This document shows, piece by piece, positions 24,434 to 31,266 of a DNA stretch of 46,378 nucleotides. Position 1 is the first letter of the stretch; each line of letters opens with the position of its first letter. Location: positions 1-46,378 of the forward strand of contig CAIXKO010000774.1 in the NCBI GenBank assembly GCA_903919925.1, in the 5' to 3' direction. The stretch is from an uncultured Bacteroidota bacterium. Its GTDB lineage: Bacteria; Bacteroidota; Bacteroidia; Bacteroidales; UBA12481. Under the pieces are notes generated by a model. That model was not told the origin of the DNA. It did not search any database and was given only the letters and a program-made list of their open reading frames with translations. The position numbers and the translations under genes are program-made.

Positions 24434-26065
24434 TTAATTGACCGGATCTAAAAATGGGTAACTATGGTCAACAGGAGGCAAGAAGCACTCCTTGATAGTC
24501 CTTGGGGAAACCCAGCGCAGGAGGTTGAGCATACTGCCTGCCTTATCGTTTGTACCAGATGCGCGTGATCCTCCAAATGGCTGACGGCCAACAACAGCGC
24601 CAGTTGGCTTATCATTGATATAGAAATTCCCAGCTGTATTTACCAGTCGTTTGCTAGCCTGATCAATGGCATACCTATCAGTGGCAAAAATAGCCCCCGT
24701 AAGAGCATATGGGGATGTATTGTCAACAAGATCAAGGGTTTCAATAAACTGATCATCAGGATAAATATAAATAGTTAATACCGGGCCGAACAGCTCCGTG
24801 TGCATGGTTACATAATTTGGATCGCGGGTGAGAATTACTGTAGGTTCAATAAAATAGCCGGTTTCTTTAGAGTAATTTCCACCTGCAACAACCTCAACAG
24901 ATGGATCGTTGCGGGCATTATCAATATAGCTGATCAATTTATCGAAAGCTTTTTCATCTATGACCGCATTAATAAAGTTGCCAAAATCCTCAGGGCTGCC
25001 CATTTTGAACTGGTTCAAATCATCGAGTAGATGACACAAAACTTTTGGCCAAAGAGACTCCGGTATATAAGCTCGTGATGCGGCAGAACATTTTTGGCCC
25101 TGGTATTCAAATGCTCCACGTGACAGGGCGGTAGCTATTTCGATGGGACGTGCACTGGGGTGAGCAAGTATATAGTCCTTTCCTCCGGTTTCCCCTACCA
25201 AACGTGGAAAAGATTTGTAACTTTTGATAGAGTTGCCAACCTGAGTCCACAGGGACTGGAAAACTTCGGTTGAACCAGTGAAATGTATGCCTGCAAGATC
25301 ACGATGACTTAAAACCACATCTGCAGCCTCTTTCCCGGGTGCAAAGACCATATTAATTACCCCAGCGGGTAACCCTGCAGCATGGAATACCTCCATCAGA
25401 ACTTTTGCAGAGTAGATTTGAGTTTGGGCAGGTTTCCAAACCACCACATTTCCCATAAGTGCCGGTGCGGCAGCAAGATTAAGTGCAATAGAAGTAAAAT
25501 TGAACGGACTTACAGCGTAAACAAATCCTTCCAATGGCCTCTGTTCTAAACGGTTCCAGGTGTATCTATTGTTTTCAGGCTGAATGGAATAAATATCAGC
25601 CATAAACTGGACATTGAAATTCAAAAAATCAATGGATTCTGAAGCCGCATCGATTTCGGCCTGATGGATATTTTTTGATTGGCCGAGCATTGTGGCAGCA
25701 TTAATTTTGTAGCGGAAAGGCCCGGATAGCAAACTAGCGGCTTTGAGGAAAACCGAAGCACGCTGTTCCCACGAAGTTTCCGACCATTTTTGCCGGGCCG
25801 ATAATGCTGCCGAGATTGCCATTTTCACCTGTTCTCCTGTTCCCATGTGAAAATGTGCAAGTACGGTTTTATGATCATGGGGAGCGCGAATCGCTTCTAA
25901 AACCCCTGTTTTTACGTTCTTGCCGCCGATAAACATGGGGATATCTGACTTTTCTTCCTTCAACCGTCGTATGGTTTCAACAAGTTCAAGACGGTCGGCA
26001 GATCCTGGTTTGTAAGTACGTACTTCCTCATTAACTGGCTTTGGTGGTTCAGGTATGCTGATCAT
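24434..26065 (-). CDS. pruA: Delta-1-pyrroline-5-carboxylate (glutamate semialdehyde) dehydrogenase
   Basis: It oxidises glutamate-gamma-semialdehyde to glutamate with NAD+, the last step of proline breakdown. The 543 residues match the stand-alone eukaryote-like P5C dehydrogenase seen in Bacteroidota. The catalytic Cys is in GQKCSAASR near 323 and the general-base Glu in GETGGKD near 293. SPFNFTSIALNLAAAP near 181 forms the cofactor site, and FGGSRASGTNDKAG near 503 is typical of P5C dehydrogenases. A classical PutA-type proline dehydrogenase is not in the window. The fused dehydrogenase at 18782-22018 could supply the upstream step. The ATG at 26065 is clear. Confidence 0.93.
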   Translation of the reverse strand: MISIPEPPKPVNEEVRTYKPGSADRLELVETIRRLKEEKSDIPMFIGGKNVKTGVLEAIRAPHDHKTVLAHFHMGTGEQVKMAISAALSARQKWSETSWEQRASVFLKAASLLSGPFRYKINAATMLGQSKNIHQAEIDAASESIDFLNFNVQFMADIYSIQPENNRYTWNRLEQRPLEGFVYAVSPFNFTSIALNLAAAPALMGNVVVWKPAQTQIYSAKVLMEVFHAAGLPAGVINMVFAPGKEAADVVLSHRDLAGIHFTGSTEVFQSLWTQVGNSIKSYKSFPRLVGETGGKDYILAHPSARPIEIATALSRGAFEYQGQKCSAASRAYIPESLWPKVLCHLLDDLNQFKMGSPEDFGNFINAVIDEKAFDKLISYIDNARNDPSVEVVAGGNYSKETGYFIEPTVILTRDPNYVTMHTELFGPVLTIYIYPDDQFIETLDLVDNTSPYALTGAIFATDRYAIDQASKRLVNTAGNFYINDKPTGAVVGRQPFGGSRASGTNDKAGSMLNLLRWVSPRTIKECFLPPVDHSYPFLDPVN

Positions 26066-26123
26066 ATGTTTATTTATACTAATTAGTAGCTATAACAAAG
26101 TGAGCAACCTTTTGTTAATAAAA

Positions 26124-26160
26124 AACCGGCTGCAGGAGCTTTAACACTCCTGAGCCGGTT
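26124..26160 (-). terminator. Intrinsic terminator of the sigma/anti-sigma/DUF4097 operon
   Basis: The arms AACCGGCT...CAGGAG and CTCCTG...AGCCGGTT pair over 14 bases with one bulged G. On the reverse strand the hairpin is followed by a T-run. It lies just after the DUF4097-like gene and before the pruA start, so it separates the two units. Confidence 0.85.
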
Positions 26161-26187
26161 GATTGGTGAAAGGTTGATTTGAGTTTT

Positions 26188-27207
26188 TTATCGTATTTTG
26201 ACCGATCCCATATTACAATTGATGGTAACAGTTGAGGAGCCATTCCCAAATGTTCCGGAAATTTTCTCAGCCGTAACTCCTGGTATATCATGTTCCTTTT
26301 CTTTCGTTATCTTCAATGCCTGAGGAACTTTTATTGATCCCATATTAACATCAGCCTTAAGTGTATAGCCAGCTTTGGGATCAATACCGAGAGTGAGGTC
26401 GCCCATATTCTGTTCTGCGATAATTGACTTAAACCCAGCGGCAACATTTTCGATTTTTACATTGCCCATATTTGCATCCACCTTAAGGTTTTCATTCAGA
26501 TTATCGATAGAAAGTTTGCAACTATTCAAGTCCGCTTTAATTGAATTCACTGTTCCGATTTCAATTTCAGTGAACTGGGCATCGACAGTTAGGTTACCGC
26601 ATTCTGTTATTTTCAACGCATCACTATGCTGAATATCTATTTTCCCATCTTTCATCGTGCCTATGGTGAGATCTCCGAATTGCATATCAATTTTAGTTTC
26701 CGGACCAGTTAAACTAACGGCATTAAAGGAACCAAACTGTAGATCAGCACTAAATGATCCAGTTAGAGTGCTAATAATCATATCGCCGAATTGGTTGTTG
26801 AGACTGAGTTTAATGTTTTTCGGACAATTAACGAAGTAATCGATGCGGAACGATTGTTTTTCGCCTTTGTTATTGTGAAGGTTAAGGTTACCTTGTTCTC
26901 CAAGGTTAGTTTTTACAATGATCCGGTTTCCTTCTTCCTTAAACTCCACCTTGATCCTATCCATGAGCTTTTTTGCTTTGGCTTCATCAGAATTAGTGAC
27001 TTCAACAATGTATTTGACAGAAACTTTACTCTGATCCCAATCAACGACGGTGATGTTTCCGAATTGATTGTCGATCGATAGTTCTGTTGAGGAAGAAGCG
27101 GAGAATTCCTTTTGGTCTTCTTCTCTAAGCGTTTGAGCTCCAAGTGTAAGGCTGGCAGCAAATAATAATGCAACAAGCATTGATTGTTTAAAGTAGCGTG
27201 TTTTCAT
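26188..27207 (-). CDS. Exported DUF4097-like beta-repeat protein
   Basis: The protein (339 residues from the chosen ATG) has a Sec signal peptide (MKTRYFKQSMLVALLFAASLTLGAQ). A right-handed repeat region follows, with turns marked by QFGD, QFGS and NMGS/NMGD every 15-25 residues from about 50 to the end. This is the DUF4097 (putative adhesin) pattern. It follows an ECF sigma factor and a membrane-anchored putative anti-sigma, so it may be an output or sensor part of that cell-envelope module. An upstream ATG at 27216 adds three residues. The 27207 start gives the better signal peptide and overlaps the anti-sigma gene by 20 bases. Its molecular function is unknown. Confidence 0.8.
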   Translation of the reverse strand: MKTRYFKQSMLVALLFAASLTLGAQTLREEDQKEFSASSSTELSIDNQFGNITVVDWDQSKVSVKYIVEVTNSDEAKAKKLMDRIKVEFKEEGNRIIVKTNLGEQGNLNLHNNKGEKQSFRIDYFVNCPKNIKLSLNNQFGDMIISTLTGSFSADLQFGSFNAVSLTGPETKIDMQFGDLTIGTMKDGKIDIQHSDALKITECGNLTVDAQFTEIEIGTVNSIKADLNSCKLSIDNLNENLKVDANMGNVKIENVAAGFKSIIAEQNMGDLTLGIDPKAGYTLKADVNMGSIKVPQALKITKEKEHDIPGVTAEKISGTFGNGSSTVTINCNMGSVKIR

Positions 27208-27748
27208 GACTAACATTTTTAGAATTATTGGTTTGTTTGATTTGAGTTAACGTCTGTAAAAAGCTTTTCATCATCGCAAGCTTTGTTTGATAATAAGTGA
27301 TCATAGCATTTACCACACGATCATCGCCGGGATTGGTGCTCAAAGTCTTTTGCAGGTCTTTGTGAATGGAATCCATTTCAGCCAGTTCATTTGACATCAT
27401 CTTTTTAATATTTTCCTGAGCGTTGGCCGATAGGGAGTCCAACCCAACTGAAAGATTATCAATCTGGCTGGTGTAATAGTATTCCACTTTTTGCATTTGT
27501 GGATTCAGATCGCTCAGATTAAGTAATTGGGGATCAAGATCGAAGTACCGGTCATAAATAAATATTGATGAAGTGATTAACAACAAGCCGACGGCTGCAA
27601 TACTGCTGATGCGGGTAATGAAGCGAACTTTTTGCTGGCGATGCAGTTTGTTGATACGTTCGCCAAATCTTTCAAAATGCCCTTCATTGGGCTCCGTATT
27701 TATGAACATTTCCTTGTTCTCCTTAATAAAATCTTCGAGTGAGTTCAT
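27188..27748 (-). CDS. Putative membrane-anchored anti-sigma factor
   Basis: The 186-residue protein has a cytoplasmic N-terminal part of about 40 residues with EGHFERFGERINKL, a motif common to anti-sigma proteins of Bacteroidota. One membrane segment (about 44-66) follows, then a periplasmic helical region with likely coiled coil (about 85-175). No zinc HxxxCxxC motif is present. It lies 74 bases after an ECF sigma gene and overlaps the DUF4097-like gene. The anti-sigma role is inferred from position and topology. Confidence 0.65.
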   Translation of the reverse strand: MNSLEDFIKENKEMFINTEPNEGHFERFGERINKLHRQQKVRFITRISSIAAVGLLLITSSIFIYDRYFDLDPQLLNLSDLNPQMQKVEYYYTSQIDNLSVGLDSLSANAQENIKKMMSNELAEMDSIHKDLQKTLSTNPGDDRVVNAMITYYQTKLAMMKSFLQTLTQIKQTNNSKNVSHENTLL

Positions 27749-27822
27749 ATGATGTGTTCCTTTGTTTTAGTATTGAGTTATAATTCTTAAAGTCAGTAAG
27801 CGTTCAATCGGGTTTGGAGTTA

Positions 27823-28377
27823 TTATCCGGTCATTAGTTGAAGGAGTTTTTGTTTTCCTCTTGACAATTGTGCTCTGCTGGTGGAAGGTGTGATTCCGAG
27901 TATTTGGCCGATTTCATCATGATCATATCCCTCGAATAAGTTCATTGACAGAACCATCCGATACTTTTCGGGAAGTTTTTCCAATGCCCGTCGAATTTTC
28001 TCCACTTTTTCTTCAATGGTACCTTCCTGAGGCAGGTACGATGATTCTGATGGAACCTCCTCTGGATAATCAGCCACTAATTCTACTTCAGGTTTCCTTT
28101 TTCTGACCGCATCCAAAGAACGATTGACTACTATTCGCTTGAGCCAAGCTCCGAAACTGACATTAAGATCAATTGATCCGATGTTTCTGAAGGCTACCAA
28201 AAAGGCCTCCTGCATAATATCCTCAGCCTCCATAGTATCTCCGATGATTCTCAGGCTTGCATGGTACATTGGTTTGTAATATAGCCGGTAGATTTTCATC
28301 TGAGCTCTTGAGTCTCCCTTTTTACAGGCATCAAGCAGGTCTTTATGAACTAGGTTATGTGATGTTGATGTTTCCAT
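27823..28377 (-). CDS. ECF-type RNA polymerase sigma factor
   Basis: The 184-residue protein has region 2 with LYYKPMYHASLRIIGDTMEAEDIMQEAFLVAF (about residues 29-60) and the linker KRIVVNRSLDAVRKR. Region 4 contains LPEKYRMVLSMNLFEGYDHDEIGQILGITPSTSRAQLSRGKQKL (about 137-180), which binds the -35 element. It belongs to the group paired with single-pass anti-sigma proteins in Bacteroidota. It is first in a three-gene reverse operon with the putative anti-sigma and the DUF4097-like protein, and is probably autoregulated. A terminator hairpin just upstream isolates it from the ThiS-like gene. Confidence 0.92.
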   Translation of the reverse strand: METSTSHNLVHKDLLDACKKGDSRAQMKIYRLYYKPMYHASLRIIGDTMEAEDIMQEAFLVAFRNIGSIDLNVSFGAWLKRIVVNRSLDAVRKRKPEVELVADYPEEVPSESSYLPQEGTIEEKVEKIRRALEKLPEKYRMVLSMNLFEGYDHDEIGQILGITPSTSRAQLSRGKQKLLQLMTG

Positions 28378-28405
28378 ATTTCAAGTTAAAGACGCATATA
28401 AAGTA

Positions 28406-28441
28406 AAAGTGCTGCAACTTTCAGAAAAATTGCAGCACTTT
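28406..28441 (-). terminator. Intrinsic terminator of the ThiS-like operon
   Basis: A perfect 12-base stem, AAAGTGCTGCAA/TTGCAGCACTTT, encloses a 12-base loop. On the reverse strand it follows the ThiS-like stop by about 18 bases and continues into a T-rich tail. It separates this operon from the sigma factor gene. Confidence 0.8.
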
Positions 28442-28459
28442 AGACTATTTATTGGCAGG

Positions 28460-28663
28460 TTAGCCACCACTGATCAGGTGAATGATCTCTACAAAATCGC
28501 CTTCACGAACCTGGGCAGAATCATATTGTGGTTTTCTAACCAGTTGTCCGTTAATTTTTACCACCAGGTTTGGGAAAGTATAGTTTTTAAGCTGAATGAT
28601 TTCTCTGATTGTCAGCACTTCTCCCGGAAGTTGGTCGGGACTATTATTAAGTTCGATATTCAT
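28460..28663 (-). CDS. thiS: ThiS/MoaD-like sulfur carrier protein
   Basis: The 67-residue ubiquitin-like protein ends in Gly-Gly (LISGG), the site of adenylation and thiocarboxylate formation. VKINGQLVRKPQYDSAQVREGDFVEIIHL matches the ThiS core and contains the VREGD turn. It could deliver sulfur to thiazole synthesis. Its operon with a ThiF-like gene diverging from a tungsten oxidoreductase makes a MoaD-type role in pterin cofactor synthesis an alternative, as in aor clusters that encode MoaD- and MoeB-like proteins. No thiazole synthase gene is adjacent. It starts 2 bases after the lipoprotein gene. Confidence 0.8.
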   Translation of the reverse strand: MNIELNNSPDQLPGEVLTIREIIQLKNYTFPNLVVKINGQLVRKPQYDSAQVREGDFVEIIHLISGG

Positions 28664-28665
28664 TT

Positions 28666-29811
28666 TTATTGGTTATTCTTATAATAGTTCCGGAGGAATA
28701 CTTTTAGCTGTTCATAGATCGGCTTAGTAAATTCGAGGAACAGATCCTGAGGAGGTGGTGGAAGCGATGGTTTTCTTTTACACAAATCGAGTTGCTGGGT
28801 TGTTAAGGCACGGCCGTCTCCGTTAAAATTGGCCCACTCGCTGAACCATGTATAAGTTCCAGGGAATTTCTGAGTTGCCTTTGGTTTATTTGTGCGGGCA
28901 TCAACCATCTGAACAGCAAGAACCCCAGTGGAAACCACTTCGCGGCGGTGAGTTGTTAATTTTGCTTTTACTTTGTCGAAAACATCAACTTTTTGACCGT
29001 TTATGGTTGCAGTCCCTGTTTTAACAGAATCCTGACTGGTAAATTCCTTTTCCGTGTCTTTATCGTAGGTTGAGCCAACAACAAAATCATCAAATTCCAT
29101 TCTCAGGATTTCATCCACATAGGGCAGTTGCTTTGCAGCCGAAGGATTGTAGAACTCAACGAATTCTTGTTTGCTGCTTTTGGCGAGGAGTGTATAAACC
29201 TGATCATAGAAAAAATCTGAACTGAGCTTGTACCTGCCTGGGACAGGAACCTGTTCGACAACTACTTTCAGGGTGGCATCAAATTTGGCTTGTTCGATTT
29301 TCTGTTTCACATCCTGATATCCCGGGACATAACGATCGGCGTTAAGAAATTGATAATAAGCATCTCGGGCTGCCGGCCTGGTTCCTTGCTTAAGCAAGTT
29401 TACTCCGGCTGCGTATGCTTCCGGGGCTGCTTTTTGGCGGGCACCTGCAACTTGTTCCGCAAAGGATTCAGGATTCCTTATTATTTTCAGTGCTGCAGGA
29501 CAATGGCGGATTTCGTCGGCCATTCGGTTCATGGTTTCATAGCGATCAGTAATACCAGAATACTTAAATGGATCCTGGCTGGTTAAAAGCTGTTCGATCT
29601 CCTGCTTGAAAGTACTGATTGCCAATGGATAAGCTTGGTCCAGGGTTTCTCCGGATTTTTTACTTTCAGGATTGTCTCGCAATCGTTGAACCGATTGAAG
29701 AACAGCCTCTGAATAGTTCCCTTGCTGGAAGGCTTTTTTTCCGGTATTGCAAGAATTAATGAGAAAAGCTGATGCAAAACCAAGGATAAGTATTTTTACA
29801 AATGATCTCAT
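28666..29811 (-). CDS. Lipoprotein of unknown function with TPR-like helices
   Basis: The 381-residue protein begins with a lipoprotein signal and lipobox (FLINSCNTGKKAF), so it should be anchored in the periplasm or outer membrane. Residues about 20-170 are helical with repeated GNYSEAV/YPLAI/GVNLLKQG elements similar to TPR units. The second half is mixed, with KFPGTYTWFSEWANFNGDGRAL near 320. Similar lipoproteins are widespread in Bacteroidota without known role. It sits between ThiF-like and ThiS-like genes in a tight operon, which is odd for an envelope protein. I use the ATG at 29811, since the longer frame needs TTG. Confidence 0.75.
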   Translation of the reverse strand: MRSFVKILILGFASAFLINSCNTGKKAFQQGNYSEAVLQSVQRLRDNPESKKSGETLDQAYPLAISTFKQEIEQLLTSQDPFKYSGITDRYETMNRMADEIRHCPAALKIIRNPESFAEQVAGARQKAAPEAYAAGVNLLKQGTRPAARDAYYQFLNADRYVPGYQDVKQKIEQAKFDATLKVVVEQVPVPGRYKLSSDFFYDQVYTLLAKSSKQEFVEFYNPSAAKQLPYVDEILRMEFDDFVVGSTYDKDTEKEFTSQDSVKTGTATINGQKVDVFDKVKAKLTTHRREVVSTGVLAVQMVDARTNKPKATQKFPGTYTWFSEWANFNGDGRALTTQQLDLCKRKPSLPPPPQDLFLEFTKPIYEQLKVFLRNYYKNNQ

Positions 29812-29834
29812 AATCAATATATTAATTTAATGCG

Positions 29835-30416
29835 TTAATTTTTTAACAATAATTCGATTCCAGTATTCGCCATCATATTTGCTACGATCCCAACACGGGG
29901 AGCCAAAGGAGGCATTTCAGGTGAAATCTCAGTAGACTCATCACCGCAGATGTAAAGATTGCCGCTCGATCGCAAATGAAGTGTGTGGCAATTCCCGAAT
30001 CCTGCCATGCCTGATCCGATGATCAATGGTCTCAGAGGCCAAGTGGTCAGTGCAGATTCAATAATCATCACCTTTTGATCAGCCCGGTCAAAAGCTTCAA
30101 AAAGAACATCTACGTCTGAAAAAAGTTCAGGGATATTGTCGGAATTTAAGGTAATTTGATGAATATCGATTGTTAAAAATGGGTTTATTCTCAATAGATT
30201 TGCTTTAAGAGCATCAACTTTTGGCTGACCAATCTGGTCGCGAAAATAGAATTGCCGGTTCAGGTTTGATTCATCCACCAGGTCGAAATCGCAGATTACC
30301 AAGCGACCAATACCTACCCGCACTAATGCAGCTGCGCAATTGGATCCAAGTCCACCAGCTCCGGCTATTCCGGCGCTCATTGTTTTAAGTTTAGCGTTTA
30401 TAGCAACCCAGTTCAT
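29835..30416 (-). CDS. ThiF/HesA/MoeB-family adenylyltransferase
   Basis: The 193-residue E1-like protein should adenylate the C-terminal Gly-Gly of a ThiS/MoaD-type carrier. It has the nucleotide loop GIAGAGGLGSN (about residues 16-26), the DFDLVDESNLNRQFYF motif near 40-55 with the Asp and Arg that bind ATP, and FDRADQK near 108. The CxxC zinc pair of larger family members is absent, and the protein is some 50 residues shorter, as in ThiF-like proteins from anaerobes. It overlaps the DUF364 gene by 4 bases, and the ThiS-like carrier is one gene downstream. Confidence 0.85.
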   Translation of the reverse strand: MNWVAINAKLKTMSAGIAGAGGLGSNCAAALVRVGIGRLVICDFDLVDESNLNRQFYFRDQIGQPKVDALKANLLRINPFLTIDIHQITLNSDNIPELFSDVDVLFEAFDRADQKVMIIESALTTWPLRPLIIGSGMAGFGNCHTLHLRSSGNLYICGDESTEISPEMPPLAPRVGIVANMMANTGIELLLKN

Positions 30417-31114
30417 GCATGCAAAGATACTTTTTTGCCCTTTTTGCTAAACGATTGTGTACCTAAACCTTTGCTGATAATTTCCAAGAGATTAAAGTCG
30501 TAGGGTTTGAAAATCATTCCAAATAGCCCGGTGATTCTATTTTGCTCAAAAAGTTTGGTACTGAGCGGTGTTGATGGCCCCAGCAGGTAAATATCCACAT
30601 GAGGCTTTATCATTCCAAGAATCTCCTGAAAAGTTGAATTGGTGAGGGTTGTAGCGGTAATAATCACACAATCAGTAACGTTGAGCGATTCATTCAATTG
30701 TGTGATCGGAGTAAGATCTGGATAATCCCGTCCCTGATCAAAGGCGAGCAATGGTAATCCGTATTTCCTGAATTTTTCTACCAGTGGCGGAAAATATCCG
30801 ACCATGACCGTGTTTTTTTTTATCGTAAAATCAACCTGATCAAAAATATCACCTGTGCCGAAATTTACATCTGGAGGATAGTTTATGTGGGAATTAGCGT
30901 AGGCAGTAACCAGTACCCGGTGGTCGATGCGCTTCAGATCAGGTTTTACCAGCTGGAGGGGGTCTATTTCAATCGGAATGTTAAGTGTTGAGCAAACTCC
31001 GATTTGCCCATTAGCCAGCATCACTGCGAAGTAAGCATCACCGCAGGCGGTAGCCAGGATTTTTTCCGGATCAAAAGGGAAACTATCGAACAGAACCGAA
31101 ACAGGATCTTCCAT
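30413..31114 (-). CDS. DUF364 (putative heavy-metal chelation) protein
   Basis: The 233-residue protein looks like the DUF4213/DUF364 family: an N-terminal CGDAYFAVMLANGQIGVC unit and a C-terminal Rossmann-like domain with VMVGYFPPLVEKFRKYG near 108, DCVIITATTLTNSTFQEIL near 150, and LLGPSTPLS near 178. The family is linked to metal chelation or metal-centred cofactor chemistry but has no firm reaction. It is first in the reverse operon with ThiF- and ThiS-like genes and diverges from the tungsten oxidoreductase across a 152-base region. A role in handling tungstate or its pterin is inferred. Confidence 0.72.
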   Translation of the reverse strand: MEDPVSVLFDSFPFDPEKILATACGDAYFAVMLANGQIGVCSTLNIPIEIDPLQLVKPDLKRIDHRVLVTAYANSHINYPPDVNFGTGDIFDQVDFTIKKNTVMVGYFPPLVEKFRKYGLPLLAFDQGRDYPDLTPITQLNESLNVTDCVIITATTLTNSTFQEILGMIKPHVDIYLLGPSTPLSTKLFEQNRITGLFGMIFKPYDFNLLEIISKGLGTQSFSKKGKKVSLHA

Positions 31115-31130
31115 GGAAATAATTTGATTT

Positions 31131-31138
31131 CAAAAATA
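31131..31138 (-). promoter_or_regulatory. Putative -7 box of the DUF364-ThiF-ThiS operon (TATTTTTG)
   Basis: On the reverse strand TATTTTTG matches TAnnTTTG exactly and lies 16 bases before the ATG. Its mirror, the identical octamer, serves the divergent oxidoreductase gene. Confidence 0.5.
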
Positions 31139-31162
31139 CATAAAGAATCTGATAACCAGTAC

Positions 31163-31183
31163 CGATATGCATGATCTTGCATA
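31163..31183. promoter_or_regulatory. Inverted repeat TATGCA-N6-TGCATA in the divergent region; candidate operator
   Basis: Perfect 6-base arms (31166-31171 and 31178-31183) sit between the two divergent -7 boxes, just upstream of the reverse one. The left half extends to CGATATGCAT (31163-31172), a 10-base word that recurs at 38658-38667 upstream of the TonB receptor in the same locus. A ModE-type regulator may be encoded at the window end. Confidence 0.4.
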
Positions 31184-31230
31184 ATGATATAAATCATCAA
31201 ATGATAGGTGTTTACGGAAGGATTTAGTGC

Positions 31231-31238
31231 TATTTTTG
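31231..31238 (+). promoter_or_regulatory. Putative -7 box of the aldehyde:ferredoxin oxidoreductase gene (TATTTTTG)
   Basis: TATTTTTG matches TAnnTTTG exactly, 28 bases before the ATG at 31267. A TTTA at 31211-31214 sits 16 bases upstream as a weak -33 candidate. Confidence 0.5.
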
Positions 31239-31266
31239 TCAAAATCGAAAGCAAAAATTCAGTTTT

